A stretch of 64,000 nt of DNA. Origin: Phreatobacter stygius. GTDB taxonomy: Bacteria; Pseudomonadota; Alphaproteobacteria; Rhizobiales; Phreatobacteraceae. Positions within the stretch are counted from its first letter, which is position 1. Each line of letters begins with the position of its first letter. Under the pieces are notes generated by a model. It was not told the origin of the DNA and did not search any database. It was given only the letters and a program-made list of their open reading frames with translations. The position numbers were made by a program, and so were the translations under genes. Location: positions 3,237,001 through 3,301,000 of the forward strand of contig NZ_CP039690.1 of assembly GCF_005144885.1 (NCBI RefSeq). Direction: 5' to 3'. Positions 55,261 through 63,386 of the stretch are shown here, in pieces.

Positions 55261-56508
55261 ATGTCTAAGCTCACCCGCCGCCAGGTTGTCGGCTCGGGCC
55301 TTGCCGCCGCGGCGCTCACCAGCTTGCCGGCTTCGGCGCAGGCCGGACCGGTGCGTATCGCCTATATCGATCCGCTGTCGGGCTTCATGGCTCCGGTCGG
55401 TGATGGCGGCCTCAAGCAGTTCGAGTTCGAATGCGAGCGGATCAATGCCGCCGGCGGCGTGGCCGGCGGGCGCAAGCTCGAGGTCGTCGGCCTCGACAAC
55501 AAGCTCAATCCGCAGGAATCGATCGTCCAGCTGGAAAAGGCGATCGACCAGGGCATTCGTTATGTCGCGCAGGGCAACGGCTCGTCGGTGGCCTCGGCCC
55601 TGGTCGACGCGATCGAGAAGCACAACGCCCGCAATCCCCGCCAGGCGGTGATGTATCTGAACTACGCCGCCGTCGACCCGATGTTCACCAACGACAAGTG
55701 CTCGTTCTGGCATTTCCGCTTCGACGCCGATTCCGACATGAAGATGTCGGCGCTGACCGACTACATCAAGGGCCTGCCGGACCTGAAGCGCATCTACATC
55801 ATCGGCCAGGACTATTCGTTCGGTAAGGCGGTCGCCGACGCGGCGGTCAAGATGTTGGGCACCAAGCGTCCGGACATCCAGATCGTCGGCAACGAACTGC
55901 ATCCGCTGGCCCGCGTGCGCGACTTCTCGCCTTATATCACCAAGATGCGTGCGGCCGGCGCCCAGGCTGTCATCACCGGCAACTGGGGCAACGACATGCA
56001 GTTGCTCATCAAGGCCTCTTCGGACGCCGGCTTCAATGTGCCCTATTTCACCTATTACGGCGGTGGTCTTGGCGCGGTTGCCGGCATGGGCAAGTCGGCG
56101 GTCGGCCTGGTCCGGCAGATCACCGAATGGCACGCCAATATCCCTGACATCGGCATGGACGACATCGTCCGCAGCTTCAAGGCCAAGCATCGCGAGCTCG
56201 ATTATTACTATTATCGGGTGAAGGTGATGTTCGACATGCTGTCGAAAGCGATGAACGATACCAAGTCGGTCGAGCCGCGCGACGTGGCGCTGGCGCTCGA
56301 AGGCATGGAGATCAAGATCGAGACCGGCATGGCCTCGATGCGCAAGGACAATCACCAGCTGATCCAGCCGCTCTACATCTCGACCCTGTCGGAAAACGTC
56401 AAATTCGACGTCGACAATACCGGCCTCGGCTTCAAGACCGATATCCGGATCGACGGGCCGGCCACCTCCATGGCCTCGACCTGTCAGATGCGCCGCCCCG
56501 GCGCCTGA
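55261..56508 (+). CDS. LIV-type ABC transporter substrate-binding protein
   Basis: 415 residues. A twin-arginine-like signal (KLTRRQVVGSGLAAAALTSLPASAQ) precedes the Peripla_BP_6 domain (VRIAYIDPLSGFMAPVGDGGLKQFEFECE, RIYIIGQDYSFGKAVADAA). In this genomic setting it probably binds the carboxylic or aromatic/branched acid degraded by the surrounding enzymes rather than leucine itself. GAGGAGG precedes the ATG. Confidence 0.92.
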   Translation: MSKLTRRQVVGSGLAAAALTSLPASAQAGPVRIAYIDPLSGFMAPVGDGGLKQFEFECERINAAGGVAGGRKLEVVGLDNKLNPQESIVQLEKAIDQGIRYVAQGNGSSVASALVDAIEKHNARNPRQAVMYLNYAAVDPMFTNDKCSFWHFRFDADSDMKMSALTDYIKGLPDLKRIYIIGQDYSFGKAVADAAVKMLGTKRPDIQIVGNELHPLARVRDFSPYITKMRAAGAQAVITGNWGNDMQLLIKASSDAGFNVPYFTYYGGGLGAVAGMGKSAVGLVRQITEWHANIPDIGMDDIVRSFKAKHRELDYYYYRVKVMFDMLSKAMNDTKSVEPRDVALALEGMEIKIETGMASMRKDNHQLIQPLYISTLSENVKFDVDNTGLGFKTDIRIDGPATSMASTCQMRRPGA

Positions 56509-56584
56509 TCGGAACCCTTGCGACGGGCCGGGTCGTCCCGGTCCGTCGTGCCCCCGTCCTGGCCGGTTCCGGAGGCTCTCCCTG

Positions 56585-57523
56585 ATGGAGACGATCGTCT
56601 TCTCCACGCTTAACGGCGTGCTTTATGGTCTTCTGCTCTTCATGCTCGCGAGCGGGCTGACGCTCATCTTCTCGATGATGGGCGTGCTCAATTTCGCCCA
56701 TGCCAGTTTTTACATGCTCGGCGCCTATGTGGCGTTCACGCTCGGCTCGGTTACCGGCTTCTGGGTCGCGCTCATCCTCGCGCCACTGGTGGTCGGGCTG
56801 TTCGGCGCCGTCGTCGAGCGGTTCGGGCTGCGCCACGTGCACAAGAACGGCCATGTCGCCGAACTCCTGTTCACCTTCGGCATTGCCTATCTCATCGAGG
56901 AGATCGTCAAGCTGATCTGGGGCAAGAACCCCTTGCCCTATACCCCGCCGCCGATCCTTCAGCAGCCACTGTTCACGCTGTGGGGCACGCATTACCCGGC
57001 GTTCCGCATCTTCATGATGGTCGTCGCCATTGCCATGTTCGTGGCGCTCTGGGCCCTGCTGAAGCGGACCCGCGTCGGCCTGATCGTGCAGGCGTCGCTG
57101 TCCAATCCGCACATGGTCGGCCATCTCGGCCACAATGTGCCGCTGGTCTTCATGGGCGTCTTCGCCGTCGGCTGCGCCATGGCGGGCCTTGCCGGCGTCA
57201 TCGGCGGCGCGCTGCTGGTCACCGATCCGGCCATGGCCCTCACCCTCGGGCCGATCGTCTTCGTGGTGGTGGTGGTCGGCGGCATGGGCTCGCTCGGCGG
57301 CGCCTTTGTCGCCTCCATCCTGATCGGCCTGATCCAGACCTTCGCGGTCGCCGTCGACGCTTCCCTCTCCGATCTCCTGGCAAGGTTCGGCATCCTGGTC
57401 TCCAACCGCTCGGATCTCGGCCGCATCACGCTCGCCCAGGTCGCGCCGATGCTGCCGTTCCTGATCCTCGTCCTCGTGCTCATTTTCCGGCCCCGCGGCC
57501 TTATGGGGGCTCGTGAATCATGA
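56585..57523 (+). CDS. LIV-type ABC transporter permease (LivH-like)
   Basis: 312 residues with about eight membrane helices. GVLYGLLLFMLASGLTLIFSMMGVLNFAHASFYMLGAY at the N-terminus and the GGMGSLGGAFVASILIGL segment are family markers. It pairs with the LivM-like subunit, whose start overlaps its stop by four bases. Confidence 0.94.
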   Translation: METIVFSTLNGVLYGLLLFMLASGLTLIFSMMGVLNFAHASFYMLGAYVAFTLGSVTGFWVALILAPLVVGLFGAVVERFGLRHVHKNGHVAELLFTFGIAYLIEEIVKLIWGKNPLPYTPPPILQQPLFTLWGTHYPAFRIFMMVVAIAMFVALWALLKRTRVGLIVQASLSNPHMVGHLGHNVPLVFMGVFAVGCAMAGLAGVIGGALLVTDPAMALTLGPIVFVVVVVGGMGSLGGAFVASILIGLIQTFAVAVDASLSDLLARFGILVSNRSDLGRITLAQVAPMLPFLILVLVLIFRPRGLMGARES

Positions 57524-58770
57524 CCGGCGCCTCGACCTTCAAGACCCTGCTGATCTGGCTCGGCTTCGCCGTGCTGCTGATCGTCCTGCCGATGGTGTTT
57601 GCCTCGCGCACCTCGCTCACCCTGATGAACATCATCGGCGTCTGGGTGGTGTTCGCGCTCGCCTACAACATGCTGCTCGGCCAGTCCGGCATGCTGTCCT
57701 TCGGCCATGCCGTCTATTTCGGTCTCGGCGGTTATGCCGCGATCCACATGATGGCGGCGATCAAGTCGCAACGCCTCGGCATTCCCGTGGCGGCCCTGCC
57801 GGTGGTCGGCTTCATGGCCGGCATGGCCGCAGGCGCGGTCATCGGCTGGTTCTCCTGCCGCCGTTCCGGCACGCCGTTCGCCATGATCTCGCTCGGCGTC
57901 GGCGAGCTGATCGCCGCGTCGGGGCTCATGTTCGTCTCGATCTTCGGCGGCGAGGAGGGCGTATCCGGCGATCGTTCGGCCGGGCCGGAATGGTTCGGAT
58001 TCTCGCTCGGGCCGCAGATCAACGTCTATTATTTCATTGCCTTCTGGGTCTTCGCGGCGACGCTCGCCATGTGGGCTTTCACCAAGACGCCGCTTGGCCG
58101 GCTCGCCAATGCGGTGCGCGACAATCCCGACCGCGTCGCCTTCATCGGTTATGATCCGCAACGCGTGCGCTATCTGGTGTTCCTGATATCGGGCGGCTTC
58201 GCGGGTCTCGCGGGTTCGCTGTCGGCGGTGAATTTCGAGATCATCACCCCGGAGAAGCTCGGCGCGCTCAATTCCGGCGCGGTGCTCCTGATGGCCTATA
58301 TTGGCGGCGCCGCGGTGTTCTTCGGCCCGATCATCGGCGCCGTGCTGATCTCGCTCATGCAGTCCATGCTGTCGGACTTCACCAAGGTCTGGCAGCTCTA
58401 TCTCGGCCTGCTTTTCGTGGTTGTCGTGATGTTCGCGCCTTATGGCATCGGCGGCATCGTGGCGCAGGTCCTCAACGCCGTCCGCAAGGGCGAACTTGCC
58501 GAAAAGCTGCCCGGCTGGCTCATGGGCGCGCTCGGCGCCATCGTCGCTTTCGGCGGCGCCATCATGGCGATCGAGATGGCCTATCGGGTGCGCGAAGGCG
58601 GCCGTCCCTTCACCGCCTTCGGCTCCGCTTTCCCGCACACCGCGCTGTCGAGCTGGGCCATTGCCGCAGGCCTCATTGCCCTCGGGCTCGCCATTGTCGT
58701 CGTGGCCGTCAGGTGGCGACGGCGAGGCTCGCTCGGTGCGGCCCTTCGCCTGAAGGAGGTCGCGCCATGA
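57520..58770 (+). CDS. LIV-type ABC transporter permease (LivM-like)
   Basis: 416 residues, with the LivM core (ALAYNMLLGQSGMLSFGHAVYFGLGGY, NPDRVAFIGYDPQRVRYLVFLISGGFAGLAGSL). It is longer than most LivM proteins: an extra C-terminal tail of roughly 80 residues with two more hydrophobic segments (about residues 325-350 and 370-400) follows the core. Confidence 0.92.
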   Translation: MTGASTFKTLLIWLGFAVLLIVLPMVFASRTSLTLMNIIGVWVVFALAYNMLLGQSGMLSFGHAVYFGLGGYAAIHMMAAIKSQRLGIPVAALPVVGFMAGMAAGAVIGWFSCRRSGTPFAMISLGVGELIAASGLMFVSIFGGEEGVSGDRSAGPEWFGFSLGPQINVYYFIAFWVFAATLAMWAFTKTPLGRLANAVRDNPDRVAFIGYDPQRVRYLVFLISGGFAGLAGSLSAVNFEIITPEKLGALNSGAVLLMAYIGGAAVFFGPIIGAVLISLMQSMLSDFTKVWQLYLGLLFVVVVMFAPYGIGGIVAQVLNAVRKGELAEKLPGWLMGALGAIVAFGGAIMAIEMAYRVREGGRPFTAFGSAFPHTALSSWAIAAGLIALGLAIVVVAVRWRRRGSLGAALRLKEVAP

Positions 58771-59528
58771 GTGCCAAGTCCCAGGCTGCCCTGACGCTGA
58801 GCAAGGTGACCAAGAATTTTGGCCTGGCGGAGATCATCCGCTCGGTCGATCTCGATATTCCCGCCGGCGAGCGCCATGCCATAATCGGGCCCAACGGCGC
58901 CGGTAAGTCGACCTTGTTCAACCTGATCTCGGGCGCCTTTCCGCCGACCTCGGGCGAAATCCTGATCGACGGCCAATCGGTCGGCGGCACGCCGCCCTAC
59001 CAGATCAATCGCCGCGGCCTGTCCCGTTCGTTCCAGGTCACCAATATCTTCCACAACATGAGCGTCTACGAGAATATCCGCTGCGCGACGCTCTGGGCGC
59101 TCGGCCATCGTTATGTCTTCTGGCGCTCGATCGCGGGCTTGCGCGATGTCTCGGCGCGTTCCGAGGAAATCCTCGAACTCATTGGCCTGGCTCCGGTGCG
59201 CAACTCGCCGGCGGGCCTCTTGTCCTATGCCGACCAGCGGGCGCTCGAGATCGGCGTCACCATAGCCGGTGGCGCCAAGGTGATCCTGCTGGATGAGCCG
59301 ACCGCCGGCATGAGCGCGCATGAGACCGAACGGGCGGTCAACCTGATCAGGAAGGTCACGGAAGGACGCACGCTGATCATCGTCGAGCACGACATGAGCG
59401 TGGTCTTCGGCCTGGCCGACCGGATCTCGGTGCTGGTCTATGGCCAGATCATCGCCTCCGGGCCGCCAGCCCAGATCCGCGCCGACAAAAAGGTCAAGGA
59501 AGCCTATCTCGGCGAGGAGGCCGTCTGA
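58767..59528 (+). CDS. LIV-type ABC transporter ATP-binding protein (LivG-like)
   Basis: 253 residues. Walker A GPNGAGKST, a Q-loop in SRSFQVTNIF, the signature region LLSYADQRALEIGV (LSYADQR), Walker B KVILLDEPTAGMS and the H-loop IIVEHDMSVVFGLAD are complete, so this subunit looks catalytically competent. Its ATG overlaps the preceding TGA. Confidence 0.94.
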   Translation: MSAKSQAALTLSKVTKNFGLAEIIRSVDLDIPAGERHAIIGPNGAGKSTLFNLISGAFPPTSGEILIDGQSVGGTPPYQINRRGLSRSFQVTNIFHNMSVYENIRCATLWALGHRYVFWRSIAGLRDVSARSEEILELIGLAPVRNSPAGLLSYADQRALEIGVTIAGGAKVILLDEPTAGMSAHETERAVNLIRKVTEGRTLIIVEHDMSVVFGLADRISVLVYGQIIASGPPAQIRADKKVKEAYLGEEAV

Positions 59529-60223
59529 TGCTCGAGGTCTCTCAGCTTCACGCCTTCTACGGCAAGAGCCATATCCTGCAGGGCGTCGACATCTCGATCG
59601 GCGGCGGCGAGGTGGTCAGCCTGCTCGGCCGCAACGGCGTCGGCCGCTCGACCACCGTCAAGGCGATCATGGGCGAGGTGGCGCCCAGGGGCTCGATCCG
59701 GTTCAAGGGCTGGGAGATCGCCGGGCTGCCGAGCCATCGCATCGCCCGCCTCGGCATTGGCTATGTGCCCGAGCACCGCGACATCTTTCCCGATCTGACG
59801 GTGCGGCAGAACCTGATGCTCGGCATGAAGGATGCCAGGGCCGAGGGACGCTGGACCATCCAGGGCTCGCTCGACATGTTCCCCAACCTCGCCGCCCGCG
59901 CCGAGGCGCCGGCCGGCGTCCTGTCGGGTGGCGAGAAGCAGATGCTCACCATGTGCCGGACCATGATGGGCGATCCGGACCTGGTGATGATCGACGAACC
60001 GACCGAGGGCCTGGCGCCGCTCATCGTCCGCCAGGTCGGCGAACTGATCGTCGAGATCGCCCGGCGCGGGGTTGCCATTCTGCTGGTCGAGCAGAAGCTG
60101 TCGATCGCGCTGGATATCTCGCATCGCGTCTATGTCATGGGCCACGGGCGGATCGTCTTCGAAGGCACGCCCGCCGACCTCAAGGCCAATGAGGCCGTGC
60201 GCAAGGAATGGCTCGAGGTGTGA
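59528..60223 (+). CDS. LIV-type ABC transporter ATP-binding protein (LivF-like) with an Arg-substituted Walker A
   Basis: 231 residues. Signature LSGGEKQMLTMCRTMM and Walker B LVMIDEPTEGLAP are normal, but the P-loop reads GRNGVGRST (residues 34-42): the invariant Lys is Arg40, codon CGC at 59645-59647. The H-loop His is replaced by Gln (LVEQKLS), as is common in LivF. Together these suggest a hydrolysis-impaired subunit paired with an active LivG. Starts on TGATG. Confidence 0.93.
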   Translation: MLEVSQLHAFYGKSHILQGVDISIGGGEVVSLLGRNGVGRSTTVKAIMGEVAPRGSIRFKGWEIAGLPSHRIARLGIGYVPEHRDIFPDLTVRQNLMLGMKDARAEGRWTIQGSLDMFPNLAARAEAPAGVLSGGEKQMLTMCRTMMGDPDLVMIDEPTEGLAPLIVRQVGELIVEIARRGVAILLVEQKLSIALDISHRVYVMGHGRIVFEGTPADLKANEAVRKEWLEV

Positions 60224-60252
60224 GCCCACGGGGTTCACGCCGCTCGTTTTTT
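60220..60252 (+). terminator. Possible weak terminator/attenuator after livF
   Basis: GTGAGCCC and GGGTTCAC (60220-60227, 60231-60238) pair with one G-T mismatch around ACG. A six-T tract follows eight bases later. The stem includes the LivF stop codon. It may reduce read-through into the dehydrogenase-kinase genes. Confidence 0.35.
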
Positions 60253-60274
60253 CAAAGGTGTAAGGAGAAAGCTC

Positions 60275-61510
60275 ATGTTCCTCGGGATGTCCGATCGTGT
60301 GAAACCGCTCGTCGAGCAAGTCCGCGCCATGATCCGTGACGAGGTCGTGCCGCTGGAACATGAATATGAGGCCGAGATCGGCAAGGCCGGCGACCGCTTC
60401 GCCATGACCAAGCGCCAGATCGACATCCTCGAAGGGCTGAAGGCCAAGGCCAAGGCCAAGAACATGTGGAACTTCTGGCTGACCGGCTCCGAACAGGGTT
60501 ACGGCTTGACCACCGTCGAATATGCTTATCTCGCCGAAGAAATGGGCCGCTCGCACCTGGCCGCCGAGACCTTCAACTGCTCGGCGCCCGACACCGGCAA
60601 CATGGAGGTGATCGAGCGTTACGGCACCCAGGCGCAGAAGGACAGGTGGCTGAAGCCATTGCTCGCCGGCGAGATCCGCTCGGCCTATCTGATGACCGAG
60701 CCGTCGGTCGCCTCGTCCGATGCCACCAATGTCTCGCTTTCGGCTGTCCTCGACGGCGACGAATGGGTGATGAATGGTGAGAAGTGGTGGGCTTCCGGTG
60801 CCGGTGATCCGCGCTGCAAGATCTACATCACCATGTGCGTCACCGATCCCGACGCCGACAAGCACAAGCGCCATTCGCAGATCTTCGTGCCGGCCGGCAC
60901 CAAGGGCATCACCGTGCTCCGGCCGATGCAGGTGTTCGGCAACGACGACGCGCCGCACGGCCACATGCATATCCGCTTCGAGAATGTCCGGGTGCCCAAG
61001 GACAACCTGATCCTCGGCCGCGGCCGCGGTTTCGAGGTGGCCCAGGGGCGGCTCGGACCGGGCCGCATCCATCACTGCATGCGCGCCATCGGCCAGGCCG
61101 AGCGCGCGCTCGAACTCATGTGCCGGCGCGCCGCGACGCGTGAGGCCTTCGGCAAGAAGCTGATGGATCTCGGCGCCAATTTCGACATCATCGCGGAATG
61201 CCGCATGGAGATCGAGATGGCCCGGCTGCTGTGCCTCAAGGCCGCCTGGATGATGGACAACGTCTCCAAGGTGGAAGCCGCGCACTGGATCTCGCAGATC
61301 AAGGTGGTGGCGCCACGCATGGCGCTCAAGGTGGTCGACGAATCCATGCAGATGCATGGCGGCGCCGGGGTCAGCCAGGACACGCCGCTGGCCAAGATGT
61401 GGACGGGCCTGCGGACGCTCCGCTTCGCCGACGGTCCGGACGCGGTGCATCGCCGGCAGGTCGCCCGCACCGAGCTGAAGCGTTACGTCAACCGGGGGCC
61501 TGAGCCTTGA
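60275..61510 (+). CDS. Acyl-CoA dehydrogenase, ACAD10/11-like
   Basis: 411 residues. DRFAMTKRQIDILEGLKAKAK, NMWNFWLTGSE, TGNMEVIERYGT, YLMTEPSVASSDATN and NGEKWWASGAGDPRCKI are typical of the ACAD11 branch. The C-terminus has LRFADGPDAVHRRQVARTEL in place of the YEGTSE Glu motif of ordinary dehydrogenases. Immediately downstream and overlapping lies an APH-like kinase, the same pair that is fused in animal ACAD10 and ACAD11. It probably acts on a 4-phosphoacyl-CoA or a related CoA ester. Confidence 0.9.
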   Translation: MFLGMSDRVKPLVEQVRAMIRDEVVPLEHEYEAEIGKAGDRFAMTKRQIDILEGLKAKAKAKNMWNFWLTGSEQGYGLTTVEYAYLAEEMGRSHLAAETFNCSAPDTGNMEVIERYGTQAQKDRWLKPLLAGEIRSAYLMTEPSVASSDATNVSLSAVLDGDEWVMNGEKWWASGAGDPRCKIYITMCVTDPDADKHKRHSQIFVPAGTKGITVLRPMQVFGNDDAPHGHMHIRFENVRVPKDNLILGRGRGFEVAQGRLGPGRIHHCMRAIGQAERALELMCRRAATREAFGKKLMDLGANFDIIAECRMEIEMARLLCLKAAWMMDNVSKVEAAHWISQIKVVAPRMALKVVDESMQMHGGAGVSQDTPLAKMWTGLRTLRFADGPDAVHRRQVARTELKRYVNRGPEP

Positions 61511-62541
61511 CCGCACCGGTCATGACCATCGACGAGCCATCACTGGCGGCTTATCTCGAGGCGCATTGGCCGGGCTTCAAGGGCCCGGTCACGGCCGAGA
61601 AATTCGCCGGCGGCCAGTCGAACCCGACCTTTCTCCTGACCCATGCGGGTGGCAAGGCGGTGCTGCGCAAGAAGCCGCCGGGTCAGCTGTTGAAATCGGC
61701 CCATGCGATCGACCGCGAATATCGGGTGATGAAGGCACTCGGTCCAACCGATGTGCCCGTGCCGGACATGTATGTGCTGTGCGAGGACGACCAGGTCATC
61801 GGCACCTCCTTCTTCGTCATGCAATATGTCGAGGGCCGGGTGATCTGGGACCCGGCCATGCCGGATGCGACGCCGGCCGATCGCGCCGGCGTCTATGACG
61901 CGATGAACGCGGCGCTGGCCGCGCTGCATCTCGTCGACGTCGCCAAGGTCGGCCTGTCGGATTTTGGTAAGCCGGGTAACTATTTTGCCCGCCAGCTCGC
62001 CCGCTGGACCGAAAACTACCGGGCCTCCGAGACCGAGGCGATCCCCGACATGAACAGGCTGATCGCCTGGCTCGAACAGGCTCTGCCGGCCGATGACGGC
62101 CGGGTCAGCCTGGTCCATGGCGACTACCGCATCGACAACATGCTGTTCGCCCATGACGCGCCGCGGCTGCTCGCCATTGTCGATTGGGAATTGTCGACGG
62201 TCGGCCATCCCTTCGCCGACCTGGCCTATCAGTGCATGCAATGGCGCCTGCCCAATGTCGGCAGCTTCCGCGGCCTTGATGGCGTCGACCGGATGACCTC
62301 CGGCATCCCGACCGAGGCCGACTATGTCGCGCTCTATGGCCGGCGGACCGGCATCGGCGAGATCCCCGACTGGTCGTTCCACCTCGCCTTCGCCTTCTTC
62401 CGTCTCGGCGCCATCCTGCAGGGCGTGCTCAAGCGCGCGCTGTCGGGCAATGCCTCGAACCCCGAGCGAGCGATGAAAGCGCGGAAGAACGTGCCGGTCC
62501 TCGCCCGCATGGCGCTGGATGTGATCGAAAGGCAAGCATGA
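61507..62541 (+). CDS. Aminoglycoside-phosphotransferase-like kinase (ACAD10/11 kinase-domain homolog)
   Basis: 344 residues. Kinase elements: FAGGQSNPTFLL, the ATP-binding Lys in AVLRKKPPG, catalytic LVHGDYRIDNML (HGD...N), and the metal Asp in AIVDWELSTVGHP. ACAD11-type kinases and bacterial LvaA phosphorylate the 4-hydroxy group of acyl-CoAs. No antibiotic-resistance role is suggested by the context: it overlaps the ACAD11-like gene upstream and an SDR downstream, both by four-base or shorter junctions. Confidence 0.9.
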   Translation: MTAPVMTIDEPSLAAYLEAHWPGFKGPVTAEKFAGGQSNPTFLLTHAGGKAVLRKKPPGQLLKSAHAIDREYRVMKALGPTDVPVPDMYVLCEDDQVIGTSFFVMQYVEGRVIWDPAMPDATPADRAGVYDAMNAALAALHLVDVAKVGLSDFGKPGNYFARQLARWTENYRASETEAIPDMNRLIAWLEQALPADDGRVSLVHGDYRIDNMLFAHDAPRLLAIVDWELSTVGHPFADLAYQCMQWRLPNVGSFRGLDGVDRMTSGIPTEADYVALYGRRTGIGEIPDWSFHLAFAFFRLGAILQGVLKRALSGNASNPERAMKARKNVPVLARMALDVIERQA

Positions 62542-63320
62542 TGACCGAGGCCAGACGTTTCCAGGGCAAGGTGGTCCTGATCACCGGCGCGGCCAGCGGC
62601 TTCGGCCGCCGCGCGGCTGAAAGATTTGCCGGCGAAGGAGCCAATCTCGTGCTGGGCGACATCCAGGATCACGCCCTGGAAGTGACCGCCGAGATGGCAC
62701 GCAAGGCCGGCGCCAAGGTGGTGACGCGGGTGACCAATGTCACCAGCGCGGCGGCGGTCGAGGCACTGGTGCGCGCGGCGGTCGAAACCTTCGGCCGGCT
62801 CGACATCGCGCTGAACAATGCCGGCATCGCCCATGGCTCGGTGAAGATCCAGGACACCGACGACGCGCTGATGCGCAAGATGCTCGATGTCAATGTCATG
62901 GGCGTGTTTCATGGCCTGAAAGCCCAGATCCCGGTGATGGAAAAGCAGGGCTCCGGCGTCATCTTGAACACGGCTTCCGTCGCCGGCATTACCGGCGCGC
63001 CTTTGCTCGGGGCCTATGCGGCGGCCAAGCACGCGGTGATCGGCCTGACCAAGACGGCGGCGGCCGAGACCGCGCGCAAGGGCGTGCGCGTCAATGCCAT
63101 CTGTCCGGCCTTTGCCGAGACCCCGATGCTCACCGACGCCCTGATCCACAAGGACGCGTCGAAGGAAGAGGCCTTGGCGCGCCTGGTTCAGGCCGTGCCG
63201 ATGCGGCGGCCGGGAACGGCGGACGAAATCGTCCAGGCCATGCTGTGGATCTGCTCGCCGGAAAACTCCTTCATGACCGGCCATGCGCTGGTCCTCGACG
63301 GCGGCCTGACCGCGCTCTGA
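62538..63320 (+). CDS. SDR-family oxidoreductase (LvaD-like position)
   Basis: 260 residues. TGAASGFGRR cofactor motif, LNNAGIAHGSV, a Ser in TASVAGITG and the catalytic YAAAK are visible, with FMTGHALVLDGGLT at the C-terminus. It is third in the dehydrogenase-kinase-SDR set, which corresponds in content to the levulinate lvaC-lvaA-lvaD genes. It probably converts a 3-hydroxy or 4-keto acyl intermediate. Confidence 0.9.
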   Translation: MMTEARRFQGKVVLITGAASGFGRRAAERFAGEGANLVLGDIQDHALEVTAEMARKAGAKVVTRVTNVTSAAAVEALVRAAVETFGRLDIALNNAGIAHGSVKIQDTDDALMRKMLDVNVMGVFHGLKAQIPVMEKQGSGVILNTASVAGITGAPLLGAYAAAKHAVIGLTKTAAAETARKGVRVNAICPAFAETPMLTDALIHKDASKEEALARLVQAVPMRRPGTADEIVQAMLWICSPENSFMTGHALVLDGGLTAL

Positions 63321-63386
63321 GCGGCAATCCCGTCCGAACGCGGCATGCGCGCGCGGCGTGACGCGCGCCGGCCGATCCGGCATGCC

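Noticed and set aside
61507-62541. Aminoglycoside resistance gene
   Set aside because: The kinase fold is shared, but overlap with an ACAD11-like gene and an SDR points to acyl-CoA metabolism rather than antibiotic modification.
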